A stretch of DNA of 64,000 nucleotides from Trichomonas vaginalis G3 (GCF_026262505.1 NC_067203.1:27447411-27511410), one strand, 5' to 3'. Numbered from the stretch's first letter, positions 22,536-31,956 are shown. Made by a program: numbers and translations. The notes: a model not told the origin generated them from the sequence alone.

Positions 22536-22799
22536 ATGAGTGACAACAAAGCAGTCAAGAGTCCAGACGATGAATATAAAAAGAAACTAAACAGAATTAA
22601 ATCAAAAATATGCTATTACAAAAAGAAGTCGCAATGTGGTGGGGTTGAAAACGATAAAGAAATAATCGAAACATTAGAAACTTATCGTTCAATCATTAAA
22701 CTGAGTGAAGCAAAAATAAAAGAATTTAATAGAATAAATAAATTGATTGGAAGAGATGAATTTAATAAAGATGAATTTTTAAACTCAATCCAAATTTAA
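22536..22799 (+). CDS. P1 part: small basic helical protein, 87 aa
   Basis: It starts MSDNKAVKSPDDEYK after TTTTTTTTATTTCGTAAGAA. Lysine-rich with predicted coiled-coil character throughout, it ends FLNSIQI. It lies 20 bp after the integrase stop. No family is recognised. It overlaps by four bases, tail to tail, with the minus-strand ORF that follows. Confidence 0.55.
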   Translation: MSDNKAVKSPDDEYKKKLNRIKSKICYYKKKSQCGGVENDKEIIETLETYRSIIKLSEAKIKEFNRINKLIGRDEFNKDEFLNSIQI

Positions 22800-22960
22800 T
22801 TTTTATTCCTCTTCGACAACATCTCTCTTTCCATCATTACTGCATAACCACATTTTCTCAATTTTAGTGGTTTGTTATTTTTAGCAAGTTCTCGCATCAT
22901 TTTTATCATTTCCTCCCTTGTTATGATTCGTGATAAATTTTGAGCTTGTGGGGTATTCAT
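22796..22960 (-). CDS. P1 part: very small basic protein, 54 aa
   Basis: It reads MNTPQAQNLSRIITREEM..., is rich in K, R and M, and ends MLSKRNKN. The start is preceded by the same T-rich box as the other P1 genes (AAATTTTTATTTTTATCATAA on the minus strand). The stop overlaps the converging 87-aa gene in TTAA, the same tail-to-tail arrangement seen at 31226-31229 and 36364-36367. That context makes it more credible than its length would. Function unknown. Confidence 0.5.
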   Translation of the reverse strand: MNTPQAQNLSRIITREEMIKMMRELAKNNKPLKLRKCGYAVMMEREMLSKRNKN

Positions 22961-23011
22961 TTATGATAAAAATAAAAATTTGTTATCACTTATTTTATCG
23001 TTAATGGTTTC

Positions 23012-23375
23012 GGGTTATTCAATAATTATTTATTTTTGAAGAACTGAAGGGGTCACCGGGTCACCAGGTGGTCACCAGGTAATTTAACTTCTATGAAAAA
23101 ATGTGACAACATGACATTTTGACAACAGTCATGGGTTATTCAATAATTATTTATTTTTGAAGAACTGAAGGGGTCACCGGGTCACCAGGTGGTCACCAGG
23201 TAATTTAACTTCTATGAAAAAATGTGACAACATGACATTTTGACAACAATCATGGGTTATTCAATAATTAATTATTTTTGAATAACTGAAGGGGTCACCG
23301 GGTCACCAGGTGGTCACCAGGTAATTTAACTTCTATGAAAAAATGTGACAACATGACATTTTGACAACAATCATG
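23012..23375. repeat. Iteron array left of the primase-helicase (3 x 121 bp)
   Basis: Units begin GGGTTATTCAATAATT at 23012, 23133 and 23254. Each holds GGGGTCACCGGGTCACCAGG followed by TGGTCACCAGGT: several copies of GGTCACC, whose complement is GGTGACC. After that comes TGTGACAACATGACATTTTG. The reverse-complement unit makes up the array at 25807-26656 on the other side of the helicase gene. Confidence 0.9.
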
Positions 23376-23410
23376 AAAGGATTAATGTAAAAATAAATTC
23401 AAATCATACT

Positions 23411-25732
23411 TTATAAAGCTTCATTCACAGGTATTTCATCGTCAGTAAATGAATCCTCATTATCGTTTGGTTCAATTTGTTTATATAATCCTTTCATTTC
23501 TTCTTTCAAAACATAATACCATGTCTGTTTACCATCTATTTTTCTTTGTTTCCTTTCACATTTATCCTTAATGCTCATTTGGAAATTCTTGTCTTTCATG
23601 TCTGATGGTTTGCAGAATAGAGCATTTTTACACGTCATACCTGCACACAATTCATCATAATGTGTATTTATCCATTCATCTAAAGGATTTGTTGATAACT
23701 CGATTAAATCTTGTTTGGCTTCAGTCATCGGTATGATTCGTACATTAAATGATGAAAGGTCATATTGCATAAAATATGTTAAAAGGTTATCATAAAATTC
23801 CTTAGTGCATGAATCCATTAAATTCTTGAAGTAATCAAATTGACCCTTGAATTTACCATTAACTCTTAAAACTACGTATCTTCTGTCTCCAACTTCAATT
23901 TTGACAGGGTAGACGTTATTAGTTACGAAAATAAAGTTTGCAACGTTCTGAGCAGTTCTTCTGGGTTGATTCTTTTCATTAATTCTAATCTCATTATCCG
24001 TAATAATTGATTTCAAAGCGTTGAAGTTTGCGAGTCTGTCTTCACCTACATTCTTGAGTTCATTAAGTACAAGAAACATTTTATTTTCAACAACTGAGTT
24101 GAAATTACCCGTTAGCTCACTTATTTCAGTAATGTTTTTACATGAATAACCAGCGAGAAGTTCAGAAATAATGTCTGTAAATCTGTTTTTACCTGTTCCC
24201 TGAAGTCCTTTCAAAATAATTGCTGTTTCATTCTTGATTCCAAGATGTTGAATCATTGATGCAATCCAGCCGAGAAGGTATTTATACACTTCATCGTTAT
24301 TATCACAAATGGCTTCTTTAATGAAATCCATAAACATCTCAATTTTTGAGTAATCAGGCTTTTCAAGAATGTTGTATTTATAACCCTGAAACGTTGAGAA
24401 AACATCTGGGGAATCAGATTTAAAGCAAACACCCTTAACGGTTAATGAAGACAATTGATTTAGTAGTACATCCCATGCTGTTATGGTTTTACCTTCTTCT
24501 TTAAATAATTTAATCATTTTGAGTGACTCTTTCATGTTTGACTGAAGAACAAATGATATTTGATTCATTTTGTCGTGGATATTATAGTCCTTTTGAATGA
24601 AATATTTGTTTCCACAATCTACAAAACGGATTACACGTGATAAATCCTCAATTACTTCAGAACTGTTTTTATACTGATGATTTTCAGCCTTGCGTCTAAT
24701 ATCTGTTATCAAAAACGAGTCATCAAGTTTGATATCAAATGTTATTTTTGGCTTACGTAATAAAGGTAAAACATATTCATCATAATATTCCTTTTGATAT
24801 AGTTTTAGAATCTTCACCAAAACAAATGGAGAAGTCATTAAATATGCATATCTACTACGTGCTTTTTCAAAATTACTTTTTGCATTTTCTGTTAAATTGC
24901 AGAAGTTATAAACGTTGTCGTATGCTTCATTAATTAAATGATTAGGTAACGAATTAATAGCTTGAAACAGTGTGAATAATGTTATTTCTTTTTCTAAATT
25001 CATGTTTCCACCATCATTATGTACTTCAAAATCACAGATGCCATCAACTATGCTCTGAGCAAGTTTATCGTCAATGTTTACATCTTTGTTTTCATTCATG
25101 ATACTCTTTATTTCTTCATTCTTCTGTTCAACTCTTACCTTAATATTCAAATCATTTAATATATCATTCACTGTTCTGGTTAATGTTGAATCATAACTTC
25201 CACGAATGAATGAGTATGTATTGATTGGTTCTGTTGCATTCTTGCGAACTCTTGAATCAGCCATAACCACTAATGAACGCTTTGAATCATCAATAGAAGT
25301 CATGATATCAATATCATAATCATTGCAGGAATAACATTTAATCATTCTGTTCGAGGTTGAATAGAAGAAATTAGTGTTGCAATAAATGTGAAGACCTCCT
25401 GATGCAGTTTTAACGATAACATCTTTATCCGAAAGTTTTGATAAAATGTCTTTTCTAACTGTTTCTTTAAGTTCATCATTGTACGATTTATTGATATCAA
25501 CATCTATAATCGTTAAATTTGAAATTTTATTTACTAATAAAGCTGTACCAGTTTTCCTTCCTCTTCCTCCATCATGTTTGAGGTAGTTATGTAAATCAAT
25601 CATGTTTTCACCAATTCTTTCGTTGAGGGTTTTAGTTTCTGCCACAACTAATTCCTCAACTAATGAATCAATAACTTTTTCATCAGAAACGATATAGTTG
25701 CTGTTGCTGTTGCTGTTGTTTGTTGCTGTCAT
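23411..25732 (-). CDS. P1 part: primase-polymerase/SF3 helicase, looks whole
   Basis: A 773-aa frame starts MTATNNSNSNSNY after a T-rich box. Residues about 50-170 look like a prim-pol domain (TIIDVDINKSY, then ASGGLHIYCNT and YDIDIMTS: acidic pair, sGGxHxY, acidic). The SF3/D5-type ATPase domain spans about 500-640: Walker A LKGLQGTGKNRF, Walker B KMFLVLNEL, sensor ANFIFVTNNVYP and the GDRRYVVLRV arginine motif. Such proteins prime and unwind viral DNA; they occur in NCLDVs, virophages and some Polintons. It is flanked on both sides by inverted 121/122-bp iteron arrays, so it probably acts at an origin there. The origin role is inference. Confidence 0.85.
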   Translation of the reverse strand: MTATNNSNSNSNYIVSDEKVIDSLVEELVVAETKTLNERIGENMIDLHNYLKHDGGRGRKTGTALLVNKISNLTIIDVDINKSYNDELKETVRKDILSKLSDKDVIVKTASGGLHIYCNTNFFYSTSNRMIKCYSCNDYDIDIMTSIDDSKRSLVVMADSRVRKNATEPINTYSFIRGSYDSTLTRTVNDILNDLNIKVRVEQKNEEIKSIMNENKDVNIDDKLAQSIVDGICDFEVHNDGGNMNLEKEITLFTLFQAINSLPNHLINEAYDNVYNFCNLTENAKSNFEKARSRYAYLMTSPFVLVKILKLYQKEYYDEYVLPLLRKPKITFDIKLDDSFLITDIRRKAENHQYKNSSEVIEDLSRVIRFVDCGNKYFIQKDYNIHDKMNQISFVLQSNMKESLKMIKLFKEEGKTITAWDVLLNQLSSLTVKGVCFKSDSPDVFSTFQGYKYNILEKPDYSKIEMFMDFIKEAICDNNDEVYKYLLGWIASMIQHLGIKNETAIILKGLQGTGKNRFTDIISELLAGYSCKNITEISELTGNFNSVVENKMFLVLNELKNVGEDRLANFNALKSIITDNEIRINEKNQPRRTAQNVANFIFVTNNVYPVKIEVGDRRYVVLRVNGKFKGQFDYFKNLMDSCTKEFYDNLLTYFMQYDLSSFNVRIIPMTEAKQDLIELSTNPLDEWINTHYDELCAGMTCKNALFCKPSDMKDKNFQMSIKDKCERKQRKIDGKQTWYYVLKEEMKGLYKQIEPNDNEDSFTDDEIPVNEAL

Positions 25733-25806
25733 TTATATAGGAATAAAAAAATAAAAATAATTTTAAAACTAACTTTATTTTTGGACTACATCAAATTTCC
25801 GTTAAT

Positions 25807-26656
25807 GTTGTCAAAATGTCATGTTGTCTCATTTTTTCATAGAAGTTAAATTACCTGGTGACCACCTGGTGACCTGGTGACCCCTTCAGTTCTTCAAAAA
25901 TAAGTCATAACTGCCATCCTCCTGTGATGTTGTCAAAATGTCATGTTGTCTCATTTTTTCATAGAAGTTAAATTACCTGGTGACCACCTGGTGACCTGGT
26001 GACCCCTTCAGTTCTTCAAAAATAAGTCATAACTGCCATCCTCCTGTGTTGTTGTCAAAATGTCATGTTGTCTCATTTTTTCATAGAAGTTAAATGACCC
26101 GGTGACCACCTGGTGACCTGGTGACCCCTTCAGTTCTTCAAAAATAAGTCATAACTGCCATCCTCCTGTGATGTTGTCAAAATGTCATGTTGTCTCATTT
26201 TTTCATAGAAGTTAAATTACCTGGTGACCACCTGGTGACCTGGTGACCCCTTCAGTTCTTCAAAAATAAGTCATAACTGCCATCCTCCTGTGTTGTTGTC
26301 AAAATGTCATGTTGTCTCATTTTTTCATAGAAGTTAAATTACCTGGTGACCACCTGGTGACCTGGTGACCCCTTCAGTTCTTCAAAAATAAGTCATAACT
26401 GCCATCCTCCTGTGTTGTTGTCAAAATGTCATGTTGTCTCATTTTTTCATAGAAGTTAAATGACCCGGTGACCACCTGGTGACCTGGTGACCCCTTCAGT
26501 TCTTCAAAAATAAGTCATAACTGCCATCCTCCTGTGTTGTTGTCAAAATGTCATGTTGTCTCATTTTTTCATAGAAGTTAAATGACCCGGTGACCACCTG
26601 GTGACCTGGTGACCCCTTCAGTTCTTCAAAAATAATTAATTATTGAATAACCTGAA
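25807..26656. repeat. Iteron array right of the primase-helicase (7 x 122 bp)
   Basis: Units begin GTTGTCAAAATGTCATG at 25807, 25929, 26051, 26173, 26295, 26417 and 26539, with an exact 122-bp period. They are inverted relative to the array at 23012-23375. Two alternating variants are visible (TTACCTGGTGACC versus TGACCCGGTGACC, and GTGATG versus GTGTTG before the unit), so duplications probably involved more than one unit at a time. Confidence 0.9.
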
Positions 26657-26711
26657 ATCATTAACGATAAAATATATTTCTGGTCGTTTATGATAAAAAT
26701 AAATGGTTCAT

Positions 26712-27374
26712 TTACTCACAATATTTTTGTACAAAACGACCCCAAACTTTTAACTTCTTTTCTGCAGCTTCAAATGCTATCTTAGCGAGTTCATATTCTC
26801 TAAATTCTCTCTTTAAATCTTCTTGTTCCCATTGGTCTAGTTCGTATGGAGAATCTCTATAACCATAACATATCTCACGTTCATGTTCTAATTGTTTTTC
26901 GCACATTTTTCCAACTTCTTCTTCAAACAAATGTTTAGCATTCTCTACTGTATCTTCGAGTTCTTCTTCATCTAATTTCTCATGAACTTTCTTGTCTATG
27001 GAGTCCATAATTTTTCCAACTGCTATGCAATATTTTGGAGAAGCCCACATTGCTATATAGTTTATAAGTCTTGGGTCTACATACGTTCCTCTAACCTGTT
27101 TGATTTCATCAGGAATTCCCGCATGAATTTTGTATAAAAACCAACCGTCGGAATTCCGGCGGTTGCTATATTCTTCACAAAATGCCTTATAATACTCTTC
27201 CCAGGACTTATTTTCCAACAGCTTTCTAAAGTCTTTCCTAAACTGCTGACACATCTTTGTTACATTAATGTAACCATCCTTGTCTCTACGTAAGACTTCA
27301 ATACCGTTATAAGTGCCTTTTGTGAATGTTTCGCCATTAGATTTGTTCGTGAATGTTTTTGCATCGACTGACAT
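26712..27374 (-). CDS. P1 part: KilA-N domain protein, looks whole
   Basis: I take the ATG at 27374 (MSVDAKTFTN), since the longer frame begins with TTG. The KilA-N fold occupies about residues 20-130: DGYINVTKMCQQFRKDF, SWEEYYKAF, then VRGTYVDPRLINYIAMWASP and AVGKIMDSI, matching the family's YINxTK and GxYVxPxLxxxIAxW signatures. A charged coiled-coil tail follows (about 130-220). KilA-N proteins bind DNA and are common in large DNA viruses and phages. Here the gene sits between the iteron array and a further single iteron copy, so the repeats are a plausible target. Confidence 0.8.
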   Translation of the reverse strand: MSVDAKTFTNKSNGETFTKGTYNGIEVLRRDKDGYINVTKMCQQFRKDFRKLLENKSWEEYYKAFCEEYSNRRNSDGWFLYKIHAGIPDEIKQVRGTYVDPRLINYIAMWASPKYCIAVGKIMDSIDKKVHEKLDEEELEDTVENAKHLFEEEVGKMCEKQLEHEREICYGYRDSPYELDQWEQEDLKREFREYELAKIAFEAAEKKLKVWGRFVQKYCE

Positions 27375-27605
27375 TATTGTCTTTACATACAAAATAAAAA
27401 ATAAAAATAATTTTAAAACTAATGAAATTAATTATTTTTGGACTGAATTCATTCATAACACCATTAATAAGCTCATAAAATGCTCGTTTTGAGGTTGAGC
27501 CACTTTTGGCTCGACCGTATTCTTTCATCCAAAACTCAATAAACAATTATTGAATAACCCGAAACCATTAACGAAACCATTACGATAACACATATTTCCG
27601 TTAAT

Positions 27606-27785
27606 GTTGTCAAAATGTCATGTTGTCACATTTTTTCATAGAAGTTAAATGACCTGGTGACCCGGTGACCCGGTGACCTCATCAGTTATTCAAAAATAAT
27701 TAATTATTGAATGACCTGAAACCATTAACGTAACCATTAACGTAAACATTAACGTAAACATTAACGTAAACATTAACGATAAAAT
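27606..27785. repeat. Solitary iteron and five 12-bp CATTAACG repeats
   Basis: At 27606 a single unit like those at 25807 reappears with three GGTGACC boxes. It is followed at 27721-27780 by five head-to-tail 12-mers of the form CATTAACGTAAA (CATTAACG at 27723, 27735, 27747, 27759 and 27771). Isolated CATTAACG words also occur beside the iterons near 26658 and 27565. The region between KilA-N and the fibre genes has no ORF that I support. Confidence 0.75.
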
Positions 27786-27853
27786 ATATTTCTGCAGTTC
27801 ATCCATTACTTCATTACCTAATTAATTACAGACATAAAATATATTTAGTTCAT

Positions 27854-28366
27854 TCAATAAATGCGGTACCATGCGAATACAGTCATAAATGGTGGCATAT
27901 AATCTTCACCCGAACCTGTTGGATTTGTTGTGAAAGTGTGTGAATGATTTCCTCCTGGTTCAGTTGGTCGAAAAGTCTTTTTTGCTGCATGGTTATAATC
28001 TGGAGATAAAACGTCATTGCCAGCATAATATTCTGAGTTGTATAATGGATGGTCTCTTAATGAGTGACTATGGTCGCCAGAAAAGTTTGTAGTTCCTGTA
28101 TGAGTGTGCGGGGGTAAGTTTGCTTCTTTAATTTTCTTCGAACCTCCTGTTTGCTTTGAAGAGTTCGCACAATAGAGGAATTTATCTACAATCTGCTTCC
28201 ACGTACCGAAACCCAGAACTGTTGCTGGATTTGTTGAGTTCATTGACGTATAAATAGAACCAATGGGGTAAATCATCTCAAGAATTGTATTTAATCCATT
28301 ATGAATATTGAATTTATTATATAATATTGAATTTGGGTGAGTATTTAAAACTGGTCTTGTTATCAA
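27854..28366 (-). CDS. P1 part: phage-type receptor-binding tip protein
   Basis: A frame of about 170 codons with a strong match to the C-terminal tip domains of phage tail fibres and baseplates. It has YPIGSIYTSMNSTNPATVLG, then FGTWKQIVDKFLYCA, then NLPPHTHTGTT, GDHSHSL and GGNHSHTF, ending YMPPFMTVFAWYRIY. The repeated HxH pairs are the metal-binding hallmark of such tips. In phages the domain caps a trimeric fibre. Here it lies directly downstream of the fibre-stalk genes on the same strand, so it probably formed the virion's attachment tip. No own T-rich box and no clear ATG were seen. Confidence 0.8.
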   Translation of the reverse strand: MITRPVLNTHPNSILYNKFNIHNGLNTILEMIYPIGSIYTSMNSTNPATVLGFGTWKQIVDKFLYCANSSKQTGGSKKIKEANLPPHTHTGTTNFSGDHSHSLRDHPLYNSEYYAGNDVLSPDYNHAAKKTFRPTEPGGNHSHTFTTNPTGSGEDYMPPFMTVFAWYRIY

Positions 28367-28368
28367 TA

Positions 28369-28878
28369 TTAACGTATATTATTTTTGAAAATTGCTTTTC
28401 TAACATCTTGAAATTTTGTGATTTCAGACCAGTTTCTTCCATCACTACTGATATTTACTAAATCACCACATCCTAAAGCAATGAAATACCCATCAATATA
28501 AAATAAATTTGTAAATCTATAATTTCGAGTAAGTTTTGGAGTGAATGAATAAACCAATTCCCAATTTGATAAATCCTGTGATAAATAAATATGTCTGTTA
28601 TAACTTACAGGATATGAATAGACCATTTCACCTGAAACGAGAACATAAACATTTGATCCATAACATAAAGCTTCAATGTCTCCATCAGCTTGAAAAATTT
28701 GTTCAAATTGACCTTGTGATATTGAAGATGATCTATAAATTTTATCATTTTGTAGGATAAAATACATGTTGTTAATGTAATACCACTTACTTGTATAATC
28801 AATTTTCAAATCTGATGACATCATACTAAACATATAATAATTTATCCTCCTCACTAATGAAAATTTGATTGACTTCAT
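28369..28878 (-). CDS. P1 part: Asp-box (BNR-like) propeller protein
   Basis: A frame of 169 codons from MKSIKFSLVRR. It contains Asp-box-like turns such as NISSDGRNWSEI and YLSQDLSNWELV, with alternating beta-strand stretches, as in sialidase-type propellers. It lies between the stalk protein and the tip protein, and the stalk protein's end has a similar turn (YSFDCIQWF). A carbohydrate-binding or attachment role fits but is inference. Confidence 0.55.
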   Translation of the reverse strand: MKSIKFSLVRRINYYMFSMMSSDLKIDYTSKWYYINNMYFILQNDKIYRSSSISQGQFEQIFQADGDIEALCYGSNVYVLVSGEMVYSYPVSYNRHIYLSQDLSNWELVYSFTPKLTRNYRFTNLFYIDGYFIALGCGDLVNISSDGRNWSEITKFQDVRKAIFKNNIR

Positions 28879-28895
28879 AAATTAGTACCCATTTA

Positions 28896-29999
28896 TTATT
28901 CACATCTAATAGGATTATTTGGATATTTAAATTTAGCATCTTGATTTAAATTACATTTGAACCATTGGATACAATCGAATGAATAACAAGGGCAAAAATC
29001 ATCTTCAACCGTTATCATTCCCATAAATTTACCGTTATTATATTCAACATATAAAATTCTTGGATTAATGATTGGCTTTCGTGTATCAGGATTCAAAGAT
29101 GGAGTAAATGATTCATAGTTTTGAAAATCATTTGTTTTAAAATAATAAAGCACTCCAGCTGTATAAAATAAATACATGGTCACTCCATCGAAACATATCC
29201 ATTCAAAAGAATCTATATCAAAGGTTTTATCTGATGATTTCATAAAATTTAAAAATGGCGGAGTAAAATAGACCTCTGATTGTTTTATTTCTTCATTAAC
29301 ATAAGTTTTATCTGCTTTCTTCTCTAACTCATCGTTAACATATTCCTTATCTGCTTTCTTCTCTAACTCATCGTTAACATATTCCTTATCCGCTTTAAGG
29401 TCTAAACATCCTGAAACCCATCCTGTATCAGCTTTAGTTTTTAAAATCTTTGATGTCCGTTCATGATACCATTCAACCCTTTCTATAATTTCATTATCTT
29501 TTTCATTAACATATTCCTTATCTGCCTTCTTCATTAACTCACTAGCCATAAGTCCCTTATCTACCTTCTCCTCTAACTCACTATCCACATATTCCTTATC
29601 TGCCTTCTTCTCTAACCCACTAGCCACATATTCCTTATCTGCTTTCTTCATTATGTCATTTAGGAAACCTTTTATGAATTCCTCATTTAAATTAAATCTT
29701 CCAATCTTCAAAACTTTAGGAAATGCATTTAATGCGTAATATCTTTGTTCTTCTGGTGGAATTGATGTTATATCATCCGTTATACCTTTAATTTTTGAAT
29801 TCATAAATAAAATTTCTTTTATATTTGATATCACTGCACCACCTTTGCAAACGAATTCGAAATGGTCATTTTTCAATACTATCTCCAAATCTCCATATTT
29901 CAACCTTTGCGTTTGTTCTGCCGTCTTTGAATTATATGCATATGTGGCGTATGTAATGGTCTGTGCCTTAAGTTGCTGTGGTTGCTGTTGTTTAATCAT
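28896..29999 (-). CDS. P1 part: fibre stalk protein with 13-residue repeats
   Basis: A 367-aa frame starts MIKQQQPQQLKAQ. The N-terminal 115 residues form a compact domain that is conserved in P2 (59156-60499). About six to seven repeats of the form KADKEYVNDELEK follow (residues about 125-245). This is a 13-residue coiled-coil pattern typical of trimeric fibres. After that comes a beta-rich head that P2 does not share. It is probably the vertex fibre of the particle. A conserved foot, a variable stalk and an exchangeable head is the common design of attachment fibres. Confidence 0.7.
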   Translation of the reverse strand: MIKQQQPQQLKAQTITYATYAYNSKTAEQTQRLKYGDLEIVLKNDHFEFVCKGGAVISNIKEILFMNSKIKGITDDITSIPPEEQRYYALNAFPKVLKIGRFNLNEEFIKGFLNDIMKKADKEYVASGLEKKADKEYVDSELEEKVDKGLMASELMKKADKEYVNEKDNEIIERVEWYHERTSKILKTKADTGWVSGCLDLKADKEYVNDELEKKADKEYVNDELEKKADKTYVNEEIKQSEVYFTPPFLNFMKSSDKTFDIDSFEWICFDGVTMYLFYTAGVLYYFKTNDFQNYESFTPSLNPDTRKPIINPRILYVEYNNGKFMGMITVEDDFCPCYSFDCIQWFKCNLNQDAKFKYPNNPIRCE

Positions 30000-30023
30000 T
30001 TATTATGATTAAAAAATAAATAT

Positions 30024-30730
30024 TTAATCTGTTATCTCATCACCTATTTTTATTTGAAATTGCCATAATATTTCATTCATGAATTCTAAATCACAATCAA
30101 ATAGGTCAGTTATTCTAAATTTAATATTTGATAAATCTTTTGAATGAAGAATAAATGAATTCCCAGATAATTGAAACGGATATGATAAAGAAAATGTGTT
30201 TAAGTTGATGGATAAAATGTTTTGTATTGATGGGTAAGAGTTAGGGTCTAATGTTTGATGTGAAAATCTCATTGGGGTATTAACTTTATCACATTTGATT
30301 AAAATGAAATTGGAACCAGTGTCAGAATACAAAACATCCCCAACATCTTTTTCAAAATTTAATATCCCCAACAATGAACGAAGATGAGGAGTACAAAATT
30401 TAATTTTCAGCGGAAATTTAATAAGGTTATTTATTTCATCAAGTTCAAAAAGTTTATCGGTTTTGATTTAAAATTTTCTTCATACCATATGATAAATGAT
30501 TCGTTTAAATAACTTAAAATCGTGTTAATATCCCATTTCGTGATCACATTATTTATATACATATCATACGTTTTTCCATGGTCATCTTTAATAAATGATA
30601 TATAATCTGAAGGGTCTAAAAGAATGGGATTAAATTTACCACTCACAGAAACGAGAGTAACATTATAAATTCCGCTAACTGTTAAATTTAATTCACAGCT
30701 ATTATTCGAAATAATATTGATAATTGACAT
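30024..30730 (-). pseudogene. P1 part: unknown capsid-block protein, broken
   Basis: It begins MSIINIISNNSCELNLTVSG, a beta-rich N-terminal part. It is also broken in P2 (58423-59131). The start lies only 19 bp from the oppositely directed gene at 30750, so the two share a tiny divergent promoter. The family is not recognised; it sits between the fibre and the penton-like candidate. Confidence 0.5.
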
Positions 30731-30749
30731 TTTTATTACGATTAAAAAT
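30731..30749. promoter_or_regulatory. 19-bp divergent start region
   Basis: Only TTTTATTACGATTAAAAAT separates the ATGs of the genes at 30730 (minus) and 30750 (plus). P2 keeps the same arrangement (58404-58422). Any core promoter must extend into the genes or be extremely short, which fits the T-rich box found close to other Polinton starts. Confidence 0.5.
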
Positions 30750-31229
30750 ATGGTAAAGCGTTATTTTCCAGTGATAAATAAAACTAGAATAAGATTACCT
30801 CAAGAATTCATAAATTCAACGAATAAGAAATTCATTCATGTTATAAATTTTAGTGTTTTCAGAAAATATGAGTCAATGTCATATTCATCATCGGGTTATA
30901 TTTCACTTCATTCAAATTTAGTTCAATCAAACCCATATAATGACCATTTCATAAGATTTTCAGATGGTATTAAAAATGTAATTGATAGATTAAAATATGA
31001 ACAGATTGACAATATCGAATTTTTGGAATTTTGGTTTAAATATCCTGATGGAAAAAAGATTGAAGTTAAAGATAAAGCCGATACTATAACAAAAACAATT
31101 ACAATGACCGATCCAGATAGTGGGGAACAAAAAGAAATAAAACAAACGATAGAAACTGGTGAAAGGTCAATTATTATCGATTATGATTCAAAGGATTATT
31201 ATTCGATAATGTTAATGCTTGAATATTAA
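30750..31229 (+). CDS. P1 part: possible minor capsid/penton-like protein, 159 aa
   Basis: I take the ATG at 30750 (MVKRYFPVINKTRIR), since the longer frame starts with TTG. It is beta-rich, with SGYISLHSNLVQSN, then GIKNVIDRL, FLEFWFKYPDG and the end DYYSIMLMLEY. The HSNLV-type segment and the hydrophobic closing strand recall single jelly-roll penton proteins of Polintons and virophages, but the similarity is weak. The gene overlaps its convergent neighbour by four bases. The call is tentative. Confidence 0.35.
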   Translation: MVKRYFPVINKTRIRLPQEFINSTNKKFIHVINFSVFRKYESMSYSSSGYISLHSNLVQSNPYNDHFIRFSDGIKNVIDRLKYEQIDNIEFLEFWFKYPDGKKIEVKDKADTITKTITMTDPDSGEQKEIKQTIETGERSIIIDYDSKDYYSIMLMLEY

Positions 31230-31924
31230 ATAGCCTTAACAAAGAATTTTTCAAGTGATATTTTATATTCATCAACTATTTTATTATAAATATCATTATA
31301 TGTTAAATGAAGTTCAGTTGTTGTTCCGTTCTTTGATATCTTAATTGTGCTAATATCCTTTATAGGATTTATTTTTGCAACTGTTCCGCAGCATGAAACC
31401 TCATCATCTATGAAAAATTGAATCTTAACGTCTGAATCTTGAACATCACAAAGAATGGCGATAATGTGAATTAATGATTCATAAGGTAAAATAATTAAAC
31501 CGGATTGATCAATTAAATTTATTATTGAATCATAATTATCAGTTATTATATCACGGTAAATTTTCATTAATTCAGAATTAATGTCTATTTTATATGGCGC
31601 ATTGCGACTGGAATCGTAGATTCCTGGGTTCTCGATGTTTGATGAAAGAGGTGGGGGGTATGTTGGATATGTGGGGATTCCAACAGGTTCTTTACCGGGT
31701 TCAGATAAAATGATTGGGTCGCCATCTTCTTTATTTTGCTCCTCCTCCTTTTTCGGTAAGTCACGAGTTAATAAATTTGGTTGAGTTGCTGACTTTGTTA
31801 ATTCGGGGCTAACATTAACTTTAACATTTTGAATAATTCGTGATTTATCATCATTTACGTTATAACCAACCGTAATCTCTGCTTTTGCGTTAGTGTTCTT
31901 TTGACTAGTGAAACGTCTTCTCAT
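31226..31924 (-). CDS. P1 part: unknown protein with proline-rich middle, 232 aa
   Basis: It starts MRRRFTSQKNTNAKAEITVG. A basic N-terminus is followed by a charged, proline-rich linker (about 55-95, with TYPTYPPPLS). A folded C-terminal half (about 110-232) begins YKIDINSELMKIYRDII. P2 has a full-length relative at 57230-57928 with few changes, so the frame is real. No family is recognised. The position within the capsid block suggests a virion protein. Confidence 0.6.
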   Translation of the reverse strand: MRRRFTSQKNTNAKAEITVGYNVNDDKSRIIQNVKVNVSPELTKSATQPNLLTRDLPKKEEEQNKEDGDPIILSEPGKEPVGIPTYPTYPPPLSSNIENPGIYDSSRNAPYKIDINSELMKIYRDIITDNYDSIINLIDQSGLIILPYESLIHIIAILCDVQDSDVKIQFFIDDEVSCCGTVAKINPIKDISTIKISKNGTTTELHLTYNDIYNKIVDEYKISLEKFFVKAI

Positions 31925-31956
31925 TTATAATCGAATAAAAAAATATATTTAAACTT

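Noticed and set aside
25807-26656. CRISPR-like regular repeats
   Set aside because: The whole 122-bp unit is repeated head to tail with no variable spacers, so it is an iteron or satellite array, and the setting is eukaryotic.
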